Of a DNA stretch of 64,000 nt, positions 42,909 to 54,568 are shown piece after piece. A program made the position numbers and the translations under genes. The stretch spans positions 14,586,609 through 14,650,608 of the forward strand of contig NC_091149.1 of NCBI RefSeq assembly GCF_041381155.1, read 5' to 3'. This stretch comes from Argopecten irradians. Lineage: Eukaryota; Mollusca; Bivalvia; Pectinida; Pectinidae. The notes under the pieces are model-generated. The model was given only the letters and a program-made list of their open reading frames with translations. It was not told the origin of the DNA and made no database searches. Within the stretch, counting starts at the first letter, position 1, and every line of letters begins with the position of its first letter.

Positions 42909-45900
42909 ATGGAAAGCGTTCTGTTTTGGATTACAACTGCATTGTGTTTGATGTATGTTGAAATGGGTAAGTGTAGTTTATAAAGACTAATTCGTGTGTT
43001 ATCATTATATCTATATTATTCAATTAGTTGTAAGTATATCTTTTCTCTGGAAATAAGCTGTTTGTTTGAAATCTTTTGCACAGAGTTAATGCATATATGG
43101 CGATTGTCCGTTCTTTACATCCATTTATTGCTTTCTTTTCTCCTTTATTTTTGATGGAATAAATATATTTGTTGGTATGACCGGATTTCATTCGGTACAA
43201 TATCCAATAATTTGTTTTTCCTCTTAATAAATGATTCGTTGCTTTATTTTACTAATATTGTAAGCGGGCTCGAACCCCAGTATGCCCGTTTTATCTTCTC
43301 CTCTCCCGTTACAAACCTAACATCCTATACACAGTTAGGGTATGGATCTCTAATAAAATATATATGTATTGTTATGGAAATAAAATACAACATTCATAAT
43401 GAACATTAATCATTAGTCGCATAGGTAAAGGTAAATAGTAATATAATAAGGCTTTTTCATATATGGATACAGATATTCTACCCAAGGTCACACAATGTAG
43501 TAAAACCCCAAGCTTGCCGAGGGTTTTGCGACATTTATTAATTCCGAGGGCAGAATACCCTATCCTTTATATTCCCATATGAAAGAGCATTTTTCTCTCA
43601 TACCTCGACGCTTAATTACAATTTTAAAATTATAATTTTCCGCCATTTTGAAATAATATAAAAAAAACGCATGTAAATTTGAAATTTGCGTGATAATACC
43701 TTGGCTTGTTTAAAAAAATGTATCGGGCCGAAACGAGGATTTATTTCATACAAAAAGAATTAAAAAATGTTGTTCACCATAATTTTTTAAGATCTTGAGA
43801 ATTACAATAGTTACAAAGGATAGGCTATTATTTTTCAACTACAAATAAAAGCTCAAAATGAATCTTGGCAGTACTTTTTACATTTACAATGCAGTAAAAT
43901 AAGAACATATGGTCAAACGAGTGAAGATTGGTTAACAATTTTACCTCATATTTTACAATGTTATTAGAAATTTTAAAGTGACTTCTGCAGATATGTTTTC
44001 ATCTAAACATACATAAGGCAAAAAGACAAGAATTTTCACAGTTTATAATGCAACATTATTTTGCCTGTGCTTTTGAAAGTTTTTTTACAGCTAAATTATT
44101 TTTAAAAAAAACCCCACCCATTCAATAGATTTCTAAAGAAAAAATCGCATTTGCCTAACTTGTGATTGTCCAAATGCTCTTGCTATTAAAGCTCAATCAT
44201 CCTTAAAGCCATCTAAACTGTCAATGCTGAAATATAAATGTCCAATGCTATAATATCTGTTCCAACAGCTGTTTGGGAGCCATTACTGATTTTGAACGTG
44301 ACTGGCAATACACCTGTCTCTCCATTGGATATCTGGAATGACCACGAATCGAGGCAACAACCGCAGGACATCACGACTGAAGATTGGATCAGAGACGGAA
44401 ACAAGACCTCACCATTCGTATCGGACCTAATTAGCTATTGGGATATACTGAAGCCTGATATGGTAATAAGAGAACACTTATCATTTACTATTATATTAGA
44501 TTAACAACACAAACATATGTATTGCGTTATCATAAATACCAATATATATCACATATAACTTAATGCTGTTGATACATAATAAAAAGCTTGATATTTCTTT
44601 AACAATAGACAAATAATTGTATTTATTGAATAGTCAATTCGATGTTTGTTATACATGTCGCTATATAGAATGGTTTCTGACAACACTTTTATTATTTCTT
44701 AGTGTTCAGATATGGTAGACATACAAATTTGTGCTACAAATTAATTATACTGCAAACCAGCTTTTTTCGCGCATAATTTATTTTCGTGATTTCAAAACAT
44801 ATTCTTGATTTTTTTCACCGCGAATAGATATCAACATTATTGATGTTGAATCTAATTTATAAACTTGCGAACATTAAATTCAGGATCAATTTTGAGTAAT
44901 GAAAATCACGAAATTTAGCAGCCACAAAAGAGATTTCGTTTACAGTATATCGACCACAAGTACATGCATTTATAACACAAAATTACACTTTGATATAAAA
45001 TCCTCATCTTTATATCAGGGATTGTTTTACTTTATTTAATATTTATGACAAACAAGTCTTCATAATAAGTATTGTTCCTTGTGTTTCCCTCATTTATTAT
45101 ACTAATAAATGTTATCATATCTTTCAAGAAAATGAGTTTTGTTGTGTTTTCCCAGTAAACAAACAGCACATATATGGCCTTCAATGAATTAGAATAATTC
45201 ATCTATCTAGGTTACTATTATAAATATTTGTAAAGCATAAGCATCGATTCTGACCTAAAATGATTGACTGGTTGTAGTATTGCTGATATTAACATCTAAT
45301 CGTTTCACTTTCCAGATTGAAGTGCAGGCAGTCAACTTTAACCTTAACGATGTACAGATAGTACAGTCTATCATTTTCAACACCACCACGAGTACCTCTA
45401 ACGGTTTTGACGACTGGATGAAGGAAGATTATTTATCCAACCAAAACAGGACGATGGAGGCAATCGAGACACCAACACTACTCCAGCCGTAGGTTTGAAT
45501 GGCAGATGATAACAGATTAATGAAATATACTCTAGCCTCCCAAAAGATATACATACTTCCACACACCAGAACGTATTGTATATATGGGAGACTGCCATTG
45601 AATGACACTGGCTGTTGATAGGATATTGATTAAATAAACCAAATGTATTATGCTTATAATTTAGTATCATTAGTAATTGACATAATGATCTGCATTTTTG
45701 TTGCCTTTTATTGATAATATGGCATTTTAATGAATGTATTGACATTATCTATTACAGACAAAATGCCCTATTCAGGTATAATTATACGTCAAATGGAGCA
45801 ATCGGGAGAATATTGGGAGGGATGACCTTCCTACTGGACACTCGGAATGTGTCGGAGAGAGGTAGTCTTCTGCTAACATCAAACGTCAGGAATATCGGAG

Positions 45901-48900
45901 ATGTTGGAGGTAATACATAAATTTTCTATTTAGAGTTTTACAATATTTTGATAGGTCTGTTGATAGGTCTGTTTGTACTGTGAGTATAAAGGTCATCAGA
46001 CCTTAACCCCGCATGCGATGTTGCCAGATCATCTATGAAACCAAATGGGAATAAGGGTCTAGGTTTCAATTAGATTGTTTTAGAGACTGATGAAATTTGT
46101 GGTAAAACATCTCTGTGTGAACAATCGATCAAAGAGCAAGTGTTAGAATTTCATGAATTTCAGAATCGATATATGTAGAAACGTATTTTCAAAAGAACAA
46201 TTTAAAATTGAATTAATGTACCAGTCCGATATCAAACGTCAGCAACTTGTAGCAAGTGTATCCTAAATTGACAATTATGGCTACTTCATGGATTAGTATC
46301 ACGATCATTATAATCAGCCTTGGAATCTGGTACAAGAAATCTGAAGCTTCTGTTTGCTACAAAAGAAAAGACAAGCAGTTTGGATAATGGTACATTGTGG
46401 TTACCTGTATGGCTTGTATGGCTTTGGAGTTTGGATCACTGTCTCTGCAATATTCAAAGAGAGTATCTATTGTCCTAAACTGCCTTCGGTTTTGCTATGA
46501 CATATTCCAGGGTTTTGTTTGTTTGTTTGTTTGTTTAATTAATTAACGTCCTATTAACAGCTATGGTCATGTAAGGACGGCCTCCCATGTATGCGGAGTG
46601 TTGCGTGTATGTTGTGCGAGGTGCGTGTTTTGGGAGACTGCGGTATATTCGTGTTGTGTCTTCTTGTATAGTGGAACTGTTGCCCTTTTTATAGTGCTAT
46701 ATCACTGAAGCATGCCGCCGAAGACACCAAGCAACACAATCCACTCGGTCACATTATACCGACAACGGGCAAACCAGTCGTCCCACTCCCATTATGCTGA
46801 GCGCTAAGCAGGAGCAGAAAATACCACTTTTATAGACTTTGGTGTGTCTCGGCCAGGTGACAGAACCCAGAGCCTTCCTCACAGTGGCGAGCGCTCAACC
46901 AAAGGCCAAAAGTGAGGTAGTGTCAAGGGAGACTCTAGGAAGAACAAAGTAATTTAGGGAGAAAGAAAAGATAATATCCTAAATTTAGACGCCTTTTACG
47001 ATCATGCAATAGGGGCAGCAGGTACAATTCCTACGCCCTACCTGCAGGGACAATCTGATTAAAATACCGATCCTTATTATCACTACGTTTGATATGAGGA
47101 TCTGACGACATCCCATTAGGGGTCACGTCAGGATGACCTTTGGAAATGACCAATCAAATTGGCACTGCCAGAATCTTGACTGGGGTGGAACTAGATTCAA
47201 AAAGCTGTCTTAACGATTTTTGTGTACGTAGTCATCTCGCCAAAATTGCACAACGATGCTAAATGTGTATGCTTACTGGGACGAAATGGCGTTAACAATT
47301 GACATAGAACTGTGTAGAAAATGTATTTGATCTGGAGTACACGTGGCAAAAGGTCATCCGAACGTGACCCCATATGGGATATTGTCAGATCCTATATTTA
47401 ACGGAGTGGGTAAAAGGATCTTTATTTCAATCAGATTGCCTGCAGGGAGTGACATATTCCAGAGATATTGCGACAGTGACAGTAACCCCTAAAATATATA
47501 TAAGAGTATGTGAAAAGACATGTGTCGATACATGATTTCTCACGTTGTTTTTCCTTAAGGGGCAACCACAATGTACGAGTATTTAAACTACCTGTTTCAT
47601 CTTTTTTCGCACGCAAATCGCCAGTAGCCATGTTGAGGGAGGTATCTCTTTGAAAAGAACAATATAGTATTGATCGACACCATCTTGACACTACATGTTT
47701 GATTTATTGCAGATATTCTTTTTAACCTTAACACTCATACGTACAAGTCCTCGTTGAACAGCTTTGAAGAAGACATTGGTAGTATTACCCGAGAAAGAAT
47801 TAGTTCAAGTAACCATAAAATAGTTCGCACAGAACACCAAACTGGTGACCACAAACAACTGGTACTTCTCCGCTTTGAAATGGAAGAAGGCGTTATCGTC
47901 AAGACCTTGACAGTGAGAGCTTTTGGACTTTCTGGATCGTTTGTCGTGAGCACGACACTGGACGACGGATCACAGTCATCTGAGGTTGTCAAGGTAAGGA
48001 TCACCGCTTATTTCTTAGATTTAACTGCAATAATACAATCTGATTATAATACATTATACGTTAGTTCAAATGCTTTATCGCTACATCAGCCTAAAACGAC
48101 TTTTCGTCACATTTTCTAGATTTTATTTTGGCAAAAGATGGATTTTATATTTTGTATAAATGGCTTGTTACACGTTAGGCCAATGTGACCTACTTTTGAC
48201 AATAAGTTATATTTCCCAATTTGTTTTGTACGGCGGCGTATTAGGGCCACTACAAAATTTTATTTATCTTCTACGTACAAGTTATTATCTTATACGTACA
48301 AGATACTATACAACTTAGTATCTTTACGTACAAGTTAGTATATTGTACGTACAACTTAGTATCTTGTACGTACAAGTTAGTATCTTGTACGTACAACTTA
48401 GTATCTTGTACGTACACGTTAGTATCTTGTACGTACACGTTAGTATCTTGTACGTACAAGTTACTATCTTGTACGTACAAGATGGTTTCTTGTACGTACA
48501 AGATGGTTTCTTGTACGTACAATTTAGTATCTTGTACGTACAAGTTAGTATCTTGTACGTACAACTTAGTATCTTGTACGTACAACTTAGTATCTTGTAC
48601 GTACAACTTAGTATCCTGTACGTACAAGATAGTATCTTGTACGTACAACTTAGTATCTTGTACGTACACGTTAGTATCTTGTACGTACAAGTTACTATCT
48701 TGTACGTACAAGTTAGTATCTTGTACGTACAAGTTACTATCTTGTACGTACAAGATAGTATCTTGTACGTACGACTTAGTATCTTACACGTACAAGTTAG
48801 TATAATGTTGAAACTCTCGGTATTAAAGGCTGTGACTGATTTACTGTCACAATGGCATCGCATGAAGCTATACGTATATTACGTACCCTTTGTTTAAGCC

Positions 48901-50327
48901 AAATGGAAAAAAAGAATACCTTGCGACATTTTGTGGAGTTGTGATGCTGTGATAAGTTTACGAACATAAACATGTAAATGTTTATAACGGAGTATTAACT
49001 ATGATCATCATTTGGACAATAATTGATGTTTGTATATATGTCTAATAAACACAAAAACACATATGAAATAATTTGTTTTGCTTTTGTTTTCAGTGCAATC
49101 AGTAACTCGTTCGAATTAGGGCATAATACCTAGGACTTTTTTCGGAGGCAGTTAATTATTTTCAATACTATTATTCTGAAGTGAAATAAATTCTCCAACA
49201 TTTCCAATAATGGCACCAGTGTGAAGTATTTAACTTTAATTACTGAAGAAAATTACGAATTTGATTTTTCCTCTTTTTAATAGATAAAACTTATCATTCA
49301 TCGGAATTGTATCATATCCATTTTATCACTAAATATATCTTATCTATAAAACAAACGACTATACAGTTTCGGAGTTTCCTCGAAAGGAACTATACAGTGT
49401 CAGTTTCAAAATAATGCAAGTGACTATACAGTTTCAACTCATAATCTGGCGATTGTGAAAAAGATATTGTCCTCATTAATATATATTTATATTTTTAATA
49501 TTGTCAAATAAGTTAATAAACCTGTGATCGTGCTTGAAGCAATGCAAAGTAGAAAGACTATCTTTAATTACGAAAAATATCAAGCGGGTGACTCAATTCT
49601 GCGGTGATGAACAGCAGTTCAGCTCAACTTGTATGTGCAAGATACTATCTTAACTTGTACATACAAGATAATATCTTGTACGTACAAGATACTAAGTTGT
49701 ACGTACAAGATACTAACTTGTACGTACAAGATAGTAACTTGTACGTACAAGATACTAACTTGTACGTACAAGATAATAACTTGTACGTACAAGATAAATA
49801 AAATTTTGAAGTGGCCCTAATACGCCGCCGTAGTTTTTCTCTCTTTATATCAGTGCATAATAATTAATGAAAGATCATTCAAACATCTGTCTAAAATGAA
49901 TAAGAATAAATATATATGTGTATTTTATTTTTATTTTTAGATATCACAGTTTTATAAAGACTACAACAAAGAAATCTTAAAAATGGAAATCATTCCTTCG
50001 CATGACAGTTCAATAATTGAATTTATGGAAGTAGTTTTCAGGTACACATGTAAGTAGGAGACAGAAAATAGTATAACTGTGAATTAGAACGAATATTCAG
50101 GAATAGTCGAAAGATGTAAATTATTAATATTTCTAACGTAAAATACTATTCGTAGTTAGTTATCTTATTGATAATACAATAAGTATTAGAACGTGCAATT
50201 AGAATGTCTTGAATCTAAGTTTTATATCAGGAATAATGCATTTTTTTAAAATTGATATCCCTTTGATATTGTTTTACAGATCTTCCCTATGACGTCGCTG
50301 ATTACTTTGTTATACGGGGAAGATTCG
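42909..50327 (+). CDS. Copy B: 3'-truncated paralogue, exons 1-7
   Basis: Exons: 42,909-42,966; 44,269-44,462; 45,316-45,488; 45,758-45,909; 47,713-47,993; 49,941-50,049; 50,280-50,327. All phases agree with copy A and every exon is open. The product begins MESVLFWITTALCLMYVEM, then VWEPLLILNVTGNTPVSPLD, and ends LPYDVADYFVIRGRF. Several donors are weaker than in A (gtaata, gtaggt). Homology with A and C stops near 50,393, in the intron after exon 7, and no sushi, stalk or anchor exon follows on this strand. Reading through the last donor gives about eleven more residues and a stop, so a secreted protein of about 349 residues is possible. It may instead be a truncated pseudogene that has not yet gained stops; the intact frames across seven exons argue for recent or continued use. 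Confidence 0.75.
42967..44268. other. Copy B intron 1
   Basis: 1.3 kb of AT-rich sequence versus 7.1 kb in copy A. It has a block 'cgagggttttgcgacatttattaattccgagggcaga' near 43,520 that looks like a dispersed repeat. No coding signal. Confidence 0.5.
44463..45315. other. Copy B intron 2
   Basis: 0.85 kb, AT-rich, no gene or clear mobile element. The corresponding intron in copy A is 4.3 kb and carries the TIR element, a MITE and other repeats. Confidence 0.5.
45525..45645 (+). repeat. SINE-tail relic in intron 3 of copy B
   Basis: 'cctcccaaaagatatacata', 'tatatgggagactgcc', 'ctgttgataggatattgatt' and 'aaataaacc' follow the order of the SINE tail at 26,540-26,672. It sits just after exon 3, at the point where copy A has its 44-bp satellite and copy C about one satellite-like unit. 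Confidence 0.6.
46511..47449 (-). mobile_element. Full-length SINE with 13-bp target duplication, split by another element
   Basis: Minus-oriented SINE: (GTTT)n tail at 46,513, conserved body, tRNA-like head around 46,860-46,930, and a 5' end reading tccctgcagg on the minus strand. TGACATATTCCAG occurs at 46,498-46,510 and again at 47,450-47,462, a perfect 13-base target duplication. The head end is interrupted by the inverted-repeat element at 47,051-47,438. Copy A intron 4 has no SINE at the matching place ('ctgccctcagtttcgcaatga...tatagcgacactgatagtaac', 34,610-34,665), so insertion happened after the A/B duplication. Confidence 0.85.
47051..47438. mobile_element. 388-bp inverted-repeat element nested in the SINE
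   Basis: It starts CAATCTGATTAAAATACCGA and ends with the complement (tttatttcaatcagattg). CCTGCAGGGA flanks it at 47,041-47,050 and 47,439-47,448 as a 10-base target duplication. The TIRs are long, about 100 bp, and imperfect ('gatctgacgacatcccatta', 'ggtcacgtcaggatgacc' mirrored by 'ggtcatccgaacgtgacccc', 'gggatattgtcagatcc'). Non-coding; related older copies are in intron 5 of A and C, and a deleted one is at 51,467-51,552. The duplication length fits hAT- or Mutator-like mobilisers, not decided. Confidence 0.8.
48229..49832. mobile_element. Foldback-like element with arrays of 21-bp palindromic units
   Basis: The ends are inverted: TACGGCGGCGTATTAGGGCC on the left and its complement on the right, each continuing about 40 bp into 'aaaattttatttatctt'. 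Inside each end is a tandem array of 21-bp units around the 12-base palindrome TTGTACGTACAA: about 25 units at 48,285-48,805 and about 8 units in opposite orientation at 49,628-49,797. The centre holds a diverged MITE (48,975-49,275). Intron 5 of copies A (about 35,410) and C (about 57,385), and the dispersed repeat at about 20,340, have the uninterrupted site. No transposase is seen, so it depends on another element. The long open frames (YVQDTNL repeats) are by-products of the 21-base period. Confidence 0.85.
48975..49275. mobile_element. Diverged MITE copy 3, inside the foldback element
   Basis: Read in reverse relative to copy 1, it shares 'tgatcatcatttggacaata', 'tatatatgtctaat', 'aattattttcaatac' and 'ttactgaagaaaatta'. 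Its inverted ends are no longer recognisable. It is older than copies 1 and 2, so it was probably carried with the foldback element or inserted long ago in its parent. Confidence 0.55.
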
Positions 50328-51357
50328 GTAAGTCAGAACCAATACTAAGTAACATCATCTAAATAACATTTCGTACGCATTCCTTTAAGTCCATCGTGTA
50401 AGGACACAAACAATTAGCTTTATTCTGATTTGACAACGTAGACTATTTACAATATATACTTAAATTTAGAAATTTGGCGCTACAAGCGATTTGTGCATTT
50501 TATTTTGTTTGTGTATTTTATCCCAAATTACACTAGCATCATGATGTTGACAAGATCGATCCATGTTTGTCAATTTAAAATTATAAGTATTTCTGTATGG
50601 TATAAGAGAGATTAACTCGTATTTTGATTAATATACCTGTTTGACTTCGATTGTAAGTACGTCTATTGTGTATTGCGACCTTCTAGTAACGTCCAAGTAT
50701 TTGACGTGTGTAGAGGTACGATTTAGTATCCGTAAACTTTTCTCTCTTTCTCTTGGTTTTATTTGTCATTATCCGTCATCTGTCTGATGAGATACATATT
50801 TATTTTCCATCTGCAATATAGCCGGATTTAAGAAAATACATCTAAATAATTAAAAACAAACCTTTCTTCAGCAAAAACAACGATACCGAACAGCACACCC
50901 CACCCAAAAGACTAGCTCCATCCTCAATAAATGTCCATTATGGAGGTCATGTCTAAGGCTTCGTCTACTTTCAAAATCATTCTTTACCTCACCGACACGC
51001 GATGGGACAATAATAAATTTGTTTGTTTGTTTGTTTGTTTGTTTGATTAATTAACGTCCTATTAACAGCTATGGTCATGTAAGGACGGCCTCCCATGTAT
51101 GCGGTGTGTTGCGTGTATGTTGTACGAGGTGCGTGTTTCGGGAGACTGTGGACAATAATAAAAAAATAACTTATATAAGGATCTTATGTAAGTAGCTCTG
51201 TAATATGAATTTTTTCAAACGACCTCAATACAATATTTAATAGATTTTATCTTACATATTCACGAGATTCTATATATCACATATTTTCATCAATATAGAT
51301 TTAAGTGAAATTTTTTTAAAACATTTTCTCTATGTAACAGGAGAGGAGAAAAAGTAG
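50328..51357. other. Sequence after copy B exon 7; duplication breakpoint near 50,393
   Basis: The first 66 bases match the intron in A (37,032-37,097) and C; after 'catttcgtacgcattc' the match ends abruptly. 51,018-51,150 is a SINE tail beginning (GTTT)5. No sushi, stalk or anchor exon is found on the plus strand to 55.8 kb. Confidence 0.65.
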
Positions 51358-51430
51358 CGTTCAGACCGGGATTCGAACCCAGTACCCTCCGAACACTTGC
51401 CGAGTGCTCTTCCGACTGAGCTACCTGGTC
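51358..51430 (-). other. tRNA-like sequence, probably a SINE head or pseudo-tRNA
   Basis: On the minus strand it reads GACCAGGTAGCTCAGTCGGA, a good A box and D arm, then GGGTTCGAATCCC, a perfect T arm and B box. The acceptor stem has two mismatches (positions 2-71 and 3-70), and the anticodon stem pairs poorly, so no anticodon is assigned. It may still bind TFIIIC and be transcribed. Confidence 0.6.
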
Positions 51431-51466
51431 ACCGATTATCGACTAAGTCCAATCTCGCTACATCAC

Positions 51467-51552
51467 TCTGATTAAAATACAGATCCTTATTATCATTACC
51501 TTTGATATTGAACGGAGTGGTTATAAGGATCTGTATTTCAATCAGATTGCCG
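51467..51552. repeat. Short inverted repeat, deleted relative of the 47,051 element
   Basis: TCTGATTAAAATACAGATCC and its complement near 51,550 form 24-base arms with one mismatch around a spacer of about 40 bases. Both arms and the 'tgaacggagtgg' near the right arm match the outer parts of the element at 47,051-47,438, so this is an internal-deletion derivative. Confidence 0.7.
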
Positions 51553-52759
51553 CTACATCTATATAAAACAGAAATCCGGCTCGGACGTGACTTTTTTGTC
51601 TACTAAAACAATCATGCGACGTCATATACAGTTATGACGTCATAACTAACTGCAACGTCACAATGGTGTTATAACTTGGCCGTATGACATGGCTAGACGG
51701 GTCATTTATGTAAAAAAAATATTTATAATATATACAATAACATAATTATGTAAAACGTTTCCGCTTACTTTAAAGCAAAATGATGTGTTTATGATTGTTT
51801 TACAAACTAAAAATCGATGATCCTTATGAATTTATCTTTACTTAATTTTGTTCAAAAATCTACAATTTCGGCGAAAATGCATATTAAACATATATATATA
51901 TATATATAGAACACGTAAATATGTTTGTCTGAAAATAGTGTATGTGTCCGTACATACCAGGTTGATCACCAAGTATATATCAGCGACACCACAAGGGAAT
52001 TTAGAACATGTTTAGATTTATTAAATGTTTTACAATTTATCCATATAAAAATTGATTCTTCTTTCCAAAATAAAATACACTATTTCAGTAGAGATATATA
52101 CTCCATTCTGACGACTTTTTGCAAAAACTGCAAAAGCGCGAAGCATTACTCAGTAGAAAATACCTCTCAGTTGCCTCATAATTGATGGCGTGTACTCATT
52201 TTGCTTTTACCTTATAGAATGACTGTTCGCTTAATACTTGCTCATTTTAATTGACTTTCCATGGTTAACTCCCTTACTTTTTATGTGACCGATCTCTGAA
52301 AATAGATTTTAAAGGATTTTAAAGGATTTGAAGAGTTAAAGCAGGATTTTTATGAATGTTTATAGATATTTTCAAAACAAAGAAAATAAGATGACAATGT
52401 ATTAGCGTCGTCTCGATCTGTCAACATCTATCAGTTGACAAACATAACTGGTGTGGGTCAAAGATTACACAAAGCGGCCCTCGTGTGTGATTTTACCAAC
52501 GTGTGGACTGTTGCACCGACGGAGCGTAAAAAAACCCAGACACAGATTGTGGAATGCGTAATTATTAGGAAAAGAGACAAACGACTTCATGGCATTGATT
52601 AATACATGGAAATGGCTGACAAAACAGCATAATTGATATGTTTGTATTCTTAATGCCAAATTAAAACCCCATATCACAAAACTGTATATTACAAGTTTTC
52701 ACGGCCAAATCGCCAAATATTACGACTGCGTAAGTTGTCCACTTTACGGTAATTATAAC
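51553..52759. other. Between B and C, no gene seen
   Basis: The frame at 51,925-52,185 (86 codons) has no domain, no partner in the other copies and ordinary AT-rich composition, so I do not call it. A short TA dinucleotide run is at about 51,890-51,909. Confidence 0.45.
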
Positions 52760-53665
52760 GCTGTCATCCAATAACAATAATCATATTATTAGTTCAGAAC
52801 ATAATCATGACGCGGTCATCCAATACAGACACATCATGTTAACAGTTCGGAGCAAAATAATGATACAGTCATCCAATAAAGACACATCATATTAACAGTT
52901 CGGAACAAAATAATGATACAGTCATCCAATAAAAAACACATCATATTAACAGTTCGGAACAAAATAATGATACAGTCATCCAATAACGACACATCATATT
53001 AACAGTTCGGAACATTTTAATGATACAGTTATCCAATAACGACACATCATATTAACAGTTCGAAACAAAATCATGACACTGTCATCTAATAACGCCATAT
53101 CATATTAACAGTTCGGAACATTTTATGATACAGTCATCCAATAACGACACATCATATTAACAGTTCGGAACATTTTAATGATACAGTTATATAATAACTA
53201 CACATCATATTAAAAGTTTAGGACCTAACCATGACGCCGTCATCCAATAACGACACATGCTATTAACATTTCAAATCGAATTTATGATACAGTCATCCAA
53301 TAAAGACTCATTATATTAAAGACACCTGATATCAACAGTTCGGAACAAAATCATGACACTGTCATCCAATAACGTCACATCATATTAACAGTTCGGAACA
53401 AAATCATGACACTGTCATCCAATAACGTCACATCATATTAACAGTTCGGAACAAAATCATGACACTGTCATCCAATAACGACATAAATCACATACTAACA
53501 GTTCGTTTACAAAATAATACAGTCATCCAATAACGACACATGCTATTCACATTTCGAAACAGTTCGGAAAAATCATGAACAAAATCATAACGACACAGAA
53601 CATTTAATATACAGTCACATCATATATATTGTTAATAATACAGTCATCCAATAACGACACATGCT
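52760..53665. repeat. 53-bp minisatellite, about 17 units
   Basis: Clean units recur every 53 bases (for example cggaacaaaa at 53,341 and 53,394) with the words 'cagttcggaacaaaat', 'catgacactgtcatccaata' and 'acgacacatcatattaa'. Each unit carries a CCAAT word. Units at both ends are more diverged and some are truncated near 53,560-53,665, the usual pattern of an array with homogenised centre. It lies between the converging copies B and C. Confidence 0.85.
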
Positions 53666-54568
53666 TTTTATATAGAATTTTGGAAAAATGTAAACAATAT
53701 ATACATGTTTTATATTTATATATAATTCAAACAATTTTTAGATTAACAATTGTATAAAGAAACGGAAAAATATCCCGACCGGGGCGACGTGCTTTCATTT
53801 TTGTTAAAAATGATGGGTGTCAAATGTAAACATTACCTCTGTGACTATGTTCGTCCTACGATCGAGCCTTTGGGGTAGACGGGTGTGAGACCCTCTAATA
53901 GAGGTCAGTTATAAACATATCCCCTTGTCTTTGTTCTTTGAGTATTTAATCATGTGTATTATAAAACATGCACCGCTAATAATCCACGTGTTGACAGTTC
54001 CGCGTGTTGACATTGTATCCATCGAACACAAATGAATTTGTTTCATGTATCGATGGCGATATGGATCTAAGCGTAGATTATATAATCACATGGCTCCCAA
54101 GGATGTAATATCGTCAAGTCAGACGACATCTCAAACACATTGAGCTACTTGAAAATCGGTGTTTTGACAACTTCGGCAAACTAAAGTGTGTAAGCGTGCG
54201 TCGGCTTCGCCTCGCTGCACAATAACGGTCACCGAGTTCACACATGTGGCCGTGTACAAATTCTTTATGTTATTACGCTATATATTAACTTTTAGCAAAA
54301 TTGAATATATATTTAAAGTTCTGATCTGATTAAATAAAACTATCTCTGAAATTTACTTTGTTTGTCATGTTTGTTTAACACTTAAGTATTGAACTTTTTT
54401 GTCGTCGTGGATGAATAATTCTACCTTACGTGAAGCGTCATCATTCGCTGTTCAATTGAGTAAGCTCCTCCCACTTTTGACCGAATTTTATTGAATAATT
54501 ACGTCACTTTCAAATGACGATTTTATTGCATAAAATATAAATAAAAAGTCGTGTGAGTGTAAATATAG
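53666..54568. other. Between B and C, no gene seen
   Basis: Includes a slightly GC-richer patch near 54,190-54,250 ('gtgcgtcggcttcgcctcgctgcac') that can form a small hairpin. No coding evidence. Confidence 0.4.

Noticed and set aside
48271-48897. Overlapping frames of 107-184 codons made of YVQDTNL / TYKILSC repeats on both strands
   Set aside because: A 21-bp period is a multiple of three, so any stop-free unit gives an endless frame; the sequence is an array within a foldback element, and the minus frames are mirror readings.
51358-51430. Functional tRNA gene
   Set aside because: Acceptor-stem mismatches at two pairs and a weak anticodon stem; a pol III-derived repeat is more likely.
51925-52185. 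86-codon frame between copies B and C
   Set aside because: No domain, no homologous segment in the other copies, ordinary AT-rich composition, no splice context.
22010-53665. CRISPR-like look of the 44-bp and 53-bp arrays
   Set aside because: Units are contiguous with no unique spacers, no cas genes are present, and the context is an animal genome.
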